The notes below the pieces were generated by a model. The model was not told the DNA's origin, ran no database searches, and saw only the letters and a program-made list of their open reading frames with translations. Positions 14,886 to 22,119 of a stretch of DNA of 35,107 bases are shown one piece after another (position 1 is the first letter of the stretch; each line of letters starts with the position of its first letter). This stretch comes from UBA4656 sp002405525 (GTDB taxonomy: Bacteria > Pseudomonadota > Gammaproteobacteria > Xanthomonadales > Ahniellaceae): positions 1-35,107 of the forward strand of contig DAIMGT010000041.1 in assembly GCA_036723735.1 (NCBI GenBank), read 5' to 3'. The position numbers were made by a program, and so were the translations under genes.

Positions 14886-15863
14886 GTGAAGCCCATTCAC
14901 GATCCACGCGCCCTCGCGCTGCCGCAGGAACCCACGCCGGAAAGCCTGCGCGCGCCGCTGGCGCGTCTGCTGCTGGCCACGCGGCCACCGTTCCTGACCA
15001 TCACCCTGGTCGGCGCCCTGCTCGGGATCGCGGTGGCCTGGTCCGGCGGCGCTGCGCTTTCCCCATGGATCGCGCCGGCGACCGTGCTGCTCGCGCTGAC
15101 CATGCACGCCGGGGTCAACGTCCTCAACGACTGGTGCGACCACGTGAACGGCACCGACGAGATCAACGATGGCCGCATCTATCCGTTCACCGGCGGCTCG
15201 CGCTTCATCCAGAACCGGCTGATGACGCCGGCGTCGATGCGCGCCTTCGCGTTCGCGCTGTTCGCCTTCACCATCGCCGGTGGGCTGTTGCTGGCGGCGA
15301 AGGTCGGCGTCGGTCTGCTCGCCTTCGGCATCGCGGGCGCGGTGATCGGCTGGGCCTACTCGGCGCCGCCGCTGGCACTGAACAGCCGCGGGCTCGGGGA
15401 GTTCTGCGTCGCGGCATCCTTCTGGCTGCTGGTGGCGGGCGCGGACTTCGTCCAGCGGGGCGCCTTTGCCGCCACCCCGTTCCTCGCCGGCGGCGCCTAC
15501 GCGCTGTTGACCACCAACATCCTCTACATCAACCAGTTCCCGGATCGCGCGGCCGACCTCGCGGTCGGCAAGCACCACTGGGTCGCCCGGCTTACACCGA
15601 GTACCGCACGCTGGGGATATGTGCTGATCCTGCTCGCCGCGGTCGCGGCGCTGGTCGGACCGGTGGCCGCCGGCGCGCTACCGGCGTGGGCGCTGCTCGG
15701 GCTGCCGGCCTTCGTGCCGGCAGTGCTCGCCGCGCGCGGTCTGCTCGCCCACGCCGACGAGCCGAAGCGGCTCGCGCCGGCGATCAGGCAAACCATCGCC
15801 GCCGCGCACCTGGTCGCGGTGCTGGTCGCGGTGGGGTTGCTGGTCGCCGGTCGAGCGGCCTGA
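14886..15863 (+). CDS. UbiA-superfamily prenyltransferase, MenA-like
   Basis: The start is the GTG at 14886, with GGGGAG eight bases upstream, giving 325 residues. The protein is an integral membrane enzyme with about eight to nine hydrophobic segments. Both Asp-rich motifs are present: N81-D82-xx-D85 in NDWCDHVNGTDEIND and D-x-x-x-D in INQFPDRAADLAVGKHHW. The block RIYPFTGGSRFIQNRLMTP is typical of the MenA-like branch. MenA prenylates 1,4-dihydroxy-2-naphthoate in menaquinone synthesis, but other quinone or lipid substrates are possible, and no other men gene is in view. It is divergent from the NapC-like operon and shares the FNR-type site at 14758. Adjustment of the quinone pool for the quinol-linked enzymes nearby is an inference. 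Confidence 0.78.
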   Translation: MKPIHDPRALALPQEPTPESLRAPLARLLLATRPPFLTITLVGALLGIAVAWSGGAALSPWIAPATVLLALTMHAGVNVLNDWCDHVNGTDEINDGRIYPFTGGSRFIQNRLMTPASMRAFAFALFAFTIAGGLLLAAKVGVGLLAFGIAGAVIGWAYSAPPLALNSRGLGEFCVAASFWLLVAGADFVQRGAFAATPFLAGGAYALLTTNILYINQFPDRAADLAVGKHHWVARLTPSTARWGYVLILLAAVAALVGPVAAGALPAWALLGLPAFVPAVLAARGLLAHADEPKRLAPAIRQTIAAAHLVAVLVAVGLLVAGRAA

Positions 15864-15887
15864 GAGGCCTTGATGAAACAGCCTCTC
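15862..15887 (+). terminator. Hairpin at the prenyltransferase stop codon
   Basis: GAGAGGC (from about 15862) and GCCTCTC (to about 15887) form a seven-base stem around the stop codon region with a 12-base loop. No T run follows directly. It may end the prenyltransferase transcript, but support is modest. Confidence 0.35.
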
Positions 15888-16131
15888 GGGCACGGCATGG
15901 ATGGCCCGCGCGCGGGCCATGCAGGCCAGTGCATGATTCGAAAAGCCCAAGGCATGCGGTTTTTTTTGCAGGCTCTGAGCGGTCGGCTGGGGCGCGCGCC
16001 CGACCCGGCCGGGCGACGGTGCAGGGCGGCGCCAGCGCGCGCTGCTTCTTGTCCGGCAGTTCGAGGCACGGCTGTGCGCCGGGCCACGGCCGTGGATCGC
16101 CCCGCTTACGATTGTTTTCGCGGCGCGTAGA
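15864..16131. other. Non-coding stretch with a perfect 20-base palindrome
   Basis: No convincing gene is seen on either strand. The stretch holds a perfect 20-base palindrome at 15901-15920 (arms ATGGCCCGCG and CGCGGGCCAT). It also has a weak GCATG...CATGC stem followed by a run of eight T residues at about 15960-15967, which could be a terminator for the plus strand. It separates the intact prenyltransferase from a fragment of a related gene at 16132-16258. Confidence 0.5.
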
Positions 16132-16258
16132 GCCTGCCGCAGCACGCCAACGCGTCGCAGCACCCGGCCCCGAAAATCAAGCAGACATCGGCGCGCCGCT
16201 GTACCTCGCCGCGGTGTTGTTGGCGATCGGACTCCCGGTCGCCGGCCGCGCGGGTTGA
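16132..16258 (+). pseudogene. Fragment of a second UbiA/MenA-like prenyltransferase C-terminus
   Basis: About 42 codons resemble the last 42 codons of the intact prenyltransferase at 14886-15863. The fragment reads LPQHANASQHPAPKIKQT, then after a one-base frame change IGAPLYLAAVLLAIGLPVAG and RAG before TGA. The intact gene reads LLAHADEPKRLAPAIRQT, then IAAAHLVAVLVAVGLLVAG and RAA before TGA. The two are diverged at the DNA level, so this is not a recent tandem copy. It may be the remains of an older paralogue or of an acquired gene of which only the 3' end survives. There is no start codon or upstream homology beyond 16132. Confidence 0.65.
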
Positions 16259-16289
16259 CGCCCGGCGCGACCGGCCCGGCGGGCGGCAC

Positions 16290-16871
16290 TCAGACCAGGG
16301 CCAGAACCAACCCTGCAATCGCGATCGCACCGCCGACGCCGCGTGCCGCGCCGAGGTCATTGCGCGCGGTGCGCAGCGCGGCGGCAAGCGCGAGGCCGCC
16401 CACATGCAGCGCCGCGGTGCTGAGGACGAAACCCGCGACGTAGGCCAGTGCGTCGGCCTGCGCCGGCAGCTCCGCGCCATGCGCCTGCCCGTGGAACAGC
16501 GCGCCGGCGGCGACCAGGGCGGTGGTGAGCACCGGCCCCGCGCGGATCGCGAAGGCGATCGCCAGCCCGATGGCCAGCACGCCGAGCGCAATCAGTTGTT
16601 CGGTCGGTGCGCCGCTGCCGATGCCGGCAAGCCCGGCCACCGCGCCGAGCGTCATCGCAGCCACGAAGGCCAGTGGCAGGCGCAAGCGCGAAGACCCGCC
16701 GAGCATGCCGGCGAACAGGCCCACGCCGAGCATCGCCAGCAGATGGTCGAGGCCCCCGAAGGGATGCGCGAGGCCGGCGATGAAGCCATGCATGTGGTCG
16801 TGGCCACCGTGCGCCATTGCCGCACCCGACGCGAGCAGCGCGGGCACCCCGAACCACATCTTGCGTGTCAT
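16290..16871 (-). CDS. hupE: HupE/UreJ-type membrane protein (nickel permease)
   Basis: The start is the ATG at 16871, giving 193 residues. A signal-like first segment (MWFGVPALLASGAAMAHGGH) is followed by about six membrane helices. The family signature HPFGGLDHLLAMLGVGLFAG is present, as is FHGQAHGAE in a later helix; both supply His residues proposed to carry Ni2+. HupE is known to allow nickel diffusion into the cell for hydrogenase maturation. The gene is divergent from the hydrogenase operon with 260 bases between start codons; the FNR-type palindrome at 16959 lies in that gap and might serve both directions. Confidence 0.9.
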   Translation of the reverse strand: MTRKMWFGVPALLASGAAMAHGGHDHMHGFIAGLAHPFGGLDHLLAMLGVGLFAGMLGGSSRLRLPLAFVAAMTLGAVAGLAGIGSGAPTEQLIALGVLAIGLAIAFAIRAGPVLTTALVAAGALFHGQAHGAELPAQADALAYVAGFVLSTAALHVGGLALAAALRTARNDLGAARGVGGAIAIAGLVLALV

Positions 16872-16958
16872 CGCATGTCCTCCCGTGCCGGCGTCGCCCA
16901 CCGGATGGCGGCGTCCGCGGCGTGCATCGCATGGTGCTTTCGCCCGTCGTTCCACGAA

Positions 16959-16972
16959 TTGACCGGAGTCAA
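16959..16972. promoter_or_regulatory. FNR/ANR-type binding site between hupE and the hydrogenase operon
   Basis: TTGACcggaGTCAA is a perfect inverted repeat and matches TTGAT-N4-ATCAA at eight of ten positions. It is centred 166 bases before the small-subunit start and 95 bases before the hupE start. If it activates the hydrogenase operon at the usual -41.5 position, transcription would begin near 17007, leaving a leader of about 125 bases. Confidence 0.6.
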
Positions 16973-17072
16973 GATCGCATGTCCCTTTCGGGCGGAGTCT
17001 TCATCGCCAAGGCGAGGGGTGGATTCCGGTTGCCGGGCAGCGCGCACGAGCCGCGTGGCCGCCGCCCCTCCC

Positions 17073-17090
17073 GTCGCGTGACATCGCGAC
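17073..17090. promoter_or_regulatory. Inverted repeat in the hydrogenase leader
   Basis: GTCGCG and CGCGAC flank the six bases TGACAT, forming an 18-base interrupted palindrome 42 bases before the small-subunit GTG. It could be an operator or an mRNA hairpin near the ribosome-binding site; no known regulator consensus was recognised. Confidence 0.25.
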
Positions 17091-17131
17091 CCGGATGCGC
17101 GTTCCGGGAGTTCGACGAGGAGGGCTGCGCC

Positions 17132-18241
17132 GTGGGCCGCGAGGAAACGTTCTACGAGACCATCCGACGCCAGGGAATCTCCCGGCGCAGCTTCATGAAG
17201 TTCTGCGCCTTGACGGCGGCATCGCTCGGGCTCGCGCCAGAGTTCGCCGGCAAGATCGCCCACGCAATGGAGAACAAGCCGCGCGTGCCGGTGCTGTGGC
17301 TCAACGGCCTCGAATGCACCTGTTGCTCGGAGTCGTTCATCCGCAGCGCGCACCCGTTGGTGCGCGACGTGGTGCTGTCGATGGTCTCGCTCGACTACAG
17401 CCACACCCTGATGGCGAGCGCAGGACACCAGGCGGAGGAAATCCTCGAGGAGATCCGCCGCGACTACAAGGGCCGCTATATCGCCGCCATCGAGGGCAAT
17501 CCACCGCTCAACGAAGACGGCATGTACTGCATCGTCGGTGGACGGCCGTTCCTCGAGCAGTTGAAGGAGGTCTGTTCCGACGCCAGCGCGGTGATTGCCT
17601 GGGGGTCGTGCGCCTCCTGGGGCTGCGTGCAGGCCGCCAAGCCGAATCCCACCGCGGCGACCCCGATCCACAAGGTCATCGCCGACAAGCCGGTGATCAA
17701 GATCCCCGGCTGTCCGCCGATCGCGGAAGTCATGACCGGCGTGGTGACTTACATGGTCGCCTTCGACCGCCTGCCGGAGCTGGACTCGATGGGCCGGCCG
17801 AAGATGTTCTACAGCCAGCGCATCCACGACAAGTGCTACCGGCGGCCGCACTTCGACGCCGGGCAGTTCGCCGAGAAATTCGACGACGAGGGCTCGCGCA
17901 AGGGCTATTGCCTCTACAAGGTCGGTTGCCGCGGCCCGACCACGTACAACGCCTGCTCCACGATCGGTTGGAACGAGGGCGTGTCGTTCCCGATCCAGTC
18001 CGGGCACGGCTGCATCGGCTGCTCGGAAGAGAACTTCTGGGACAACGGCCCGTTCTACCAGCGCCTGCTGGGTACGCGGCTGCTGAACGCGGAAGTCAAC
18101 GCCGATACAGTCGGCGCGGTCACCGTGGGCCTGGTGGGCGCCGGCGTCGCTGCGCATGCTGGACTGTCCGCCCTGCAGCGGGCACGCGAGCAGGCCGGAC
18201 GCGCCAGCGCGGCCCCGGTCGATACCGGCGCGGAGGGCTGA
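17132..18241 (+). CDS. hyaA: Membrane-bound [NiFe]-hydrogenase small subunit, oxygen-tolerant type
   Basis: The GTG start at 17132 is supported by AGGAGG just upstream, giving 369 residues. A twin-arginine signal (SRRSFMKF, residues 17-24) directs export of the folded heterodimer. The subunit carries three Fe-S clusters that take electrons from the active site to the cytochrome b. Proximal-cluster cysteines are C62, C64, C65, C160, C165 and C194. With an offset of 45 these match C17, C19, C20, C115, C120 and C149 of E. coli Hyd-1, including the two extra cysteines (C64, C165) of the oxygen-tolerant [4Fe-3S] cluster. H232 fits the distal cluster ligand. A C-terminal helix (about 326-346) is the membrane anchor. 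It is the first gene of a long operon and ends three bases before hyaB. Confidence 0.97.
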   Translation: MGREETFYETIRRQGISRRSFMKFCALTAASLGLAPEFAGKIAHAMENKPRVPVLWLNGLECTCCSESFIRSAHPLVRDVVLSMVSLDYSHTLMASAGHQAEEILEEIRRDYKGRYIAAIEGNPPLNEDGMYCIVGGRPFLEQLKEVCSDASAVIAWGSCASWGCVQAAKPNPTAATPIHKVIADKPVIKIPGCPPIAEVMTGVVTYMVAFDRLPELDSMGRPKMFYSQRIHDKCYRRPHFDAGQFAEKFDDEGSRKGYCLYKVGCRGPTTYNACSTIGWNEGVSFPIQSGHGCIGCSEENFWDNGPFYQRLLGTRLLNAEVNADTVGAVTVGLVGAGVAAHAGLSALQRAREQAGRASAAPVDTGAEG

Positions 18242-18244
18242 TCC

Positions 18245-20035
18245 ATGAGCGTGACCACTCCCAACGGCTTCAACCTGGACGCCCGCGGCCGCCGCATCGT
18301 CGTCGATCCGGTGACCCGCATCGAGGGCCACATGCGCGTCGAGGTCAACGTCGACGCCGATAACGTGATCCGCAACGCGGTGTCGACGGGCACCATGTGG
18401 CGCGGCCTGGAGGTGATCCTCAAGGGGCGCGACCCGCGCGACGCATGGGCCTTCACGCAGCGCATCTGCGGCGTATGCACCGGCACCCACGCGCTGGCCA
18501 GCGTGCGCGCGGTGGAGCACGCGCTCGGCATCGACATCCCCGAGAACGCCAACACCATCCGCAACATCATGCAGTTGACGCTCTACGTGCACGACCACAT
18601 CGTGCATTTCTACCACCTGCATGCGCTGGACTGGGTGGACGTGGTGTCCGCCTTGTCGGCCGATCCGAAGGCGACCAGCGCGCTGGCGCAGTCGATCTCG
18701 TCATGGCCGATGTCGTCGCCGGGTTACTACCGCGATCTGCAGGGCAAACTCAAGCGATTCGTCGAGTCGGGCCAGCTCGGTCCGTTCAAGAATGCTTACT
18801 GGGGCCACCCGGCGTACAAGCTGCCGGCCGAGGCCAACCTGATGGCGGTTGCGCACTACCTCGAGGCACTCGACTTCCAGAAGGAAATCGTCAAGATCCA
18901 CGCCATCTTCGGCGGCAAGAACCCACACCCGAACTGGCTCGTTGGCGGCGTTTCCAGCCCGATCAACGTCGACGACGTCGGCGCGGTCGGGGCGGTCAAC
19001 ATGGAGCGACTGAACCTGGTGAGCGGGATCATCGACCGCTCCATCGAGTTCGCCGAGCAGGTCTACATCCCCGACCTCGTCGCCATCGCGGGCTTCTACA
19101 AGGATTGGCTGCATGGCGGCGGGCTCTCCTCGAGGAACGTGCTGTCCTACGGCGAGTTCCCGTCGCGCGCCAACGACTACGGCGCGGGCAGCCTGATGAT
19201 GCCGCGCGGCGCCATCATCCGCGGTGACCTGTCGACGATCCACGACGTCGACCTCGAGGACCGCTCCGAGATTCTCGAGTTCGTCAACCACTCCTGGTAC
19301 CGCTACGCCGACGACACCAAGGGCCTTCACCCCTACGACGGCATCACCGAGCCGAACTTCGACCTCGGCCCGAACTTCAAGGGCACGAAGACGCGCATCG
19401 AGCAGGTCGACGAGGGGGCGAAATACTCGTGGATCAAGGCGCCGCGCTGGAAGGGCCAGGCGATGGAAGTCGGCCCGCTGGCGCGCTACGTCATCGGCTA
19501 CGCGAAGGGCATCCAGGAGTTCAAGGAACCCACCGACCGTCTGTTGTCGACGCTCGGTGTTCCCGTCACGGCGCTGTTCTCGACCCTGGGGCGTACCGCA
19601 GCGCGCGGGCTGGAATGCCAATGGGCGGCGCACAAGTTGTCGGCGGAGTTCGACAAGCTGATGGCCGCGATCAAGGCGGGAGACACCGCGACCGCCAACA
19701 CGGCGAAGTGGGATCCTTCCACTTGGCCGAACCCGTGCCGGGGCGTCGGTTTCGCGGAGGCGCCGCGCGGGGCACTCGGTCACTGGCTGCATGTCGAGGA
19801 CGGCAAGATCGCGAGTTACCAGTGCATCGTGCCCACCACCTGGAACGGCGGGCCGCGCGACGTGGAGGGCAACATCGGCGCCTTCGAGGCCGCTCTGCTC
19901 GACACACCGGTCGCGGATCCGAAGCAACCGCTGGAAATCTTGCGCACGTTGCACAGTTTCGACCCCTGCCTCGCCTGCTCGACGCATGTGCTGAGCCCGG
20001 ATGGCGAGGAACTCACTCGCATCGAAGTGCGCTGA
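18245..20035 (+). CDS. hyaB: [NiFe]-hydrogenase large subunit
   Basis: This 596-residue catalytic subunit carries the Ni-Fe(CN)2CO centre that splits H2. The N-terminal nickel ligands are C75 and C78 in RICGVCTGTH, and the C-terminal ligands are C575 and C578 in DPCLACSTH. A 15-residue tail (VLSPDGEELTRIEVR) follows H581 and is the peptide removed by the maturation protease HyaD after nickel insertion. VDPVTRIEGHMR near the start is the conserved L0 block. The subunit lacks its own signal and is exported with the small subunit. It fits the group 1d HyaB/HupL/HoxG type in length and sequence. Confidence 0.97.
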   Translation: MSVTTPNGFNLDARGRRIVVDPVTRIEGHMRVEVNVDADNVIRNAVSTGTMWRGLEVILKGRDPRDAWAFTQRICGVCTGTHALASVRAVEHALGIDIPENANTIRNIMQLTLYVHDHIVHFYHLHALDWVDVVSALSADPKATSALAQSISSWPMSSPGYYRDLQGKLKRFVESGQLGPFKNAYWGHPAYKLPAEANLMAVAHYLEALDFQKEIVKIHAIFGGKNPHPNWLVGGVSSPINVDDVGAVGAVNMERLNLVSGIIDRSIEFAEQVYIPDLVAIAGFYKDWLHGGGLSSRNVLSYGEFPSRANDYGAGSLMMPRGAIIRGDLSTIHDVDLEDRSEILEFVNHSWYRYADDTKGLHPYDGITEPNFDLGPNFKGTKTRIEQVDEGAKYSWIKAPRWKGQAMEVGPLARYVIGYAKGIQEFKEPTDRLLSTLGVPVTALFSTLGRTAARGLECQWAAHKLSAEFDKLMAAIKAGDTATANTAKWDPSTWPNPCRGVGFAEAPRGALGHWLHVEDGKIASYQCIVPTTWNGGPRDVEGNIGAFEAALLDTPVADPKQPLEILRTLHSFDPCLACSTHVLSPDGEELTRIEVR

Positions 20036-20045
20036 GGAACCGGTG

Positions 20046-20786
20046 ATGGCATCCGTCGTCCATCCCAAGCGCGATCCCGGCCAGATCCAGCGGCCGCGCG
20101 TTACCGCGCCAGGCCGCACGCCGTGGGCTGTGTACGTCTACGAAGCGCCCGTGCGCCTTTGGCACTGGGTCACCGTGGTGTGCATGCTGGTGCTGGTCGT
20201 CACCGGCTACCTGATCGGCGCGCCGCCGCCCTCGATCGGCGGCGAGGCCAGCGGCCACTACCTGTTCGGGTACATCCGCATGGCGCATTTCATGGCGGGC
20301 TACGTGCTCGCCATCTTTTTCATCCTGCGGATCTATTGGGCCTTCATCGGCAACCACCACGCGCGCGAGGTGTTCCTGCCCCCGGTCCACCGGCTGTCGT
20401 GGTGGAAGGGGCTGTTCGACCAGCAGTTGTACTACCTGTTCATCAAGCCAGAAGCGAAGAAGCACCTCGGCCACAACCCGCTGGCCGGGCTGGCGATGTT
20501 CCTGATGTGCATCGTGCCGCTGGCATTCATGATCCTCAGCGGCTTCGCGCTCTACGCGGAGGGGCTCGGCATGGACCACTGGATGTACAGCGCCTTCGGC
20601 TGGGTGATCCCGCTGTTCGGGGGGTCGTTCATGGTCCACACCCTGCACCACATCGGGATGTGGGTGCTCATCGTGTTCGGCTGCATCCACACCTACCTCG
20701 TGTTCCGCGAGGACATCATGGGCCGGACCAGCATCATCTCGACCATGGTTTCCGGTTGGCGCTTCATGAAGGACGATCAGCCGTGA
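20046..20786 (+). CDS. hyaC: Ni/Fe-hydrogenase b-type cytochrome subunit
   Basis: This 246-residue integral membrane protein has four main helices and anchors the hydrogenase. It passes electrons from the small subunit to quinone. It begins with a cytosolic segment and the family block VYVYEAPVRLWHW. Candidate heme b ligands are H40, H81, H201 or H202, and H215. NHHAREVFLPP and GHNPLAGLAM are further family landmarks. The start is the ATG at 20046, ten bases after hyaB ends; its stop overlaps the GTG of hyaD. It is the link between H2 oxidation and the quinone pool. Confidence 0.95.
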   Translation: MASVVHPKRDPGQIQRPRVTAPGRTPWAVYVYEAPVRLWHWVTVVCMLVLVVTGYLIGAPPPSIGGEASGHYLFGYIRMAHFMAGYVLAIFFILRIYWAFIGNHHAREVFLPPVHRLSWWKGLFDQQLYYLFIKPEAKKHLGHNPLAGLAMFLMCIVPLAFMILSGFALYAEGLGMDHWMYSAFGWVIPLFGGSFMVHTLHHIGMWVLIVFGCIHTYLVFREDIMGRTSIISTMVSGWRFMKDDQP

Positions 20787-21412
20787 GCACTCCGGAGCGC
20801 GTGCTGGTCCTGGGCGTGGGCAACCTGCTGTGGGCCGACGAGGGCTTCGGCGTTCGTTGCGTGGAGCACTTTGCGCGACGCTGGACGGCGCCTTTCAACG
20901 TCGAACTGATGGATGGCGGCACGCAGGGGCTGTACCTCGTGCAGTACATCGCCGACGCGGACCGCGTGCTGGTGTTCGACGCGGTCGACTTCGGCGCGCC
21001 GGCCGGAAGCCTTGTGATGGTGCGCGACGAGGACGTGCCGTCATTCATCGCGCGCGGCAAAATGAGCCTGCATCAAGCGGGAGTGGCCGACGTTCTCGCC
21101 TGCGCCGAACTGCTGGGTCGCAAGCCGGTCGCGCTGACGGTGGTCGGTGCGCAGCCGCTCGATCTCGAGGACTATGGCGGCAGCCTGACGCCGCCGCTGC
21201 GCGCGCTCGTGCCCGAAGCCGTCGAGCGCGCCGCCGCGGAGTTGCGCGCTTGGGGTGTGGACCTCGCGCCGCGCGCCGAGGGTCATCCCGGACTGATGGT
21301 TCCCGCGCTGGCGATCGACGCTTACGAACGCGGCCGTCCGCCGGCCGACGCCGCGTGCCGGCATGGCGACGAGCGCGTACTCGCCGCCGCGCGCTCAGCC
21401 AGCGGGTCCTGA
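20783..21412 (+). CDS. hyaD: Hydrogenase maturation endopeptidase
   Basis: The GTG start at 20783 overlaps the hyaC stop (GTGA), giving 209 residues. It removes the C-terminal tail of the large subunit after nickel insertion. The nickel-sensing residues of the HyaD/HybD/HupD family are visible: the Glu in NLLWADEGFGVR, the Asp in LVFDAVDFG and the His in MSLHQAGVADVL. The conserved GVGNLLWADEG start and GAQPLDLEDYGGSLTP block match the family well. The C-terminal 40 residues or so are poorly conserved. Overlap with hyaC suggests coupled translation. Confidence 0.93.
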   Translation: MSTPERVLVLGVGNLLWADEGFGVRCVEHFARRWTAPFNVELMDGGTQGLYLVQYIADADRVLVFDAVDFGAPAGSLVMVRDEDVPSFIARGKMSLHQAGVADVLACAELLGRKPVALTVVGAQPLDLEDYGGSLTPPLRALVPEAVERAAAELRAWGVDLAPRAEGHPGLMVPALAIDAYERGRPPADAACRHGDERVLAAARSASGS

Positions 21413-21417
21413 TCGTC

Positions 21418-21720
21418 GTGTGCCTCGGCGTTCCGATGCAGGTCGTAGGCGTCGGCGCCGGCTGGGCGGACTGCCGAAACGGCGATGCGACACGGCGTGT
21501 CGACACCCTGCTGCTGGACGCGGTGGTGCCCGGCGACTGGGTGCTGGTCCACGTGTCCAGCGCGGTGCGCGCAATCGACGAATCCGAGGCGCGGGCGATC
21601 AGAGACGCGCTGCTTGCGGTCGAGAGGGCCGTCGTCGGGGCACCCTTCGAGCACCTCTTGGCCGACCTGATCGACCGCGAACCGCAACTTCCACCGCACC
21701 TGCGACCGGGAGGCGCATGA
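21418..21720 (+). CDS. hupF: HypC/HupF family hydrogenase assembly chaperone (first of two)
   Basis: This 100-residue protein starts at the GTG at 21418, giving MCLGVPMQVV. The start is chosen because the family requires Cys at position 2, which binds the Fe(CN)2CO precursor and the large subunit. HypC/HupF proteins deliver the iron centre to the large-subunit precursor; HupF is proposed to protect it under oxygen. It is longer than the second copy at 28409 (77 residues), with a C-terminal extension (AFEHLLADLIDREPQLPP-type) typical of HupF. It lies five bases after hyaD. Confidence 0.88.
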   Translation: MCLGVPMQVVGVGAGWADCRNGDATRRVDTLLLDAVVPGDWVLVHVSSAVRAIDESEARAIRDALLAVERAVVGAPFEHLLADLIDREPQLPPHLRPGGA

Positions 21721-21723
21721 GCG

Positions 21724-22119
21724 ATGAACGTATTCGAAGCTTTGCATGAAACCCCGGGGGCGCTGGTCGTGTCGGCCGGTGACCTCGAGGCCCTTTTCAC
21801 CCGCGACGACACGGTCACCGCGCTGTTCTTCGCCGGAGAACGCGACCGCACCGGCGAGTCTGCCGACGTGGCGGTGGTGCTGCGCGAACTGGTGCGCTGC
21901 CACGCGGGCCGGTTGCGTGCCGGCCTGATGGAGGTCGCCGACGAGCGCAAGCTCAAGGCGCTGTTCGGGGTATCCACCACGCCCAGCCTGGTGTTCGTCC
22001 GCGGCCGCGCCACGCTCGGCGCGATCGAGCGCATGAAGGGCTGGGACCACTACGCGGCGCGCGTCGGCGAGATGCTCGACGGCGCCGCCGGCACGCGCGG
22101 GCAGGCGACGCTGCAATGA
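21724..22119 (+). CDS. hyaE: HyaE/HupG-type thioredoxin-like hydrogenase chaperone
   Basis: This 131-residue protein has a thioredoxin-like fold without the CXXC active site. The strands LVVSAGDLEALF, VTALFFAGERD, RAGLMEVADERKLKALFGVS and TTPSLVFVRG are visible. HyaE/HupG/HoxO proteins bind the Tat signal of the small subunit and are thought to proof-read its export. Four bases separate it from hupF, and its stop overlaps the hyaF start (ATGA). Confidence 0.88.
   Translation: MNVFEALHETPGALVVSAGDLEALFTRDDTVTALFFAGERDRTGESADVAVVLRELVRCHAGRLRAGLMEVADERKLKALFGVSTTPSLVFVRGRATLGAIERMKGWDHYAARVGEMLDGAAGTRGQATLQ

Noticed and set aside
15065..16258. A 397-codon plus-strand frame ending in a prenyltransferase-like tail
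   Set aside because: Most of it is an out-of-frame shadow of the intact prenyltransferase; only the last part (from about 16180) is meaningful, and it is reported as a gene fragment.
17027..17042. A sigma-54-like promoter (TGG...TTGC) before the hydrogenase
   Set aside because: The spacing between the GG and GC dinucleotides is nine bases instead of ten, and the other consensus positions do not fit.
16868..18622. A 584-codon open frame on the minus strand
   Set aside because: It is antisense to the hydrogenase small subunit, whose cysteine motifs are complete; no independent support.
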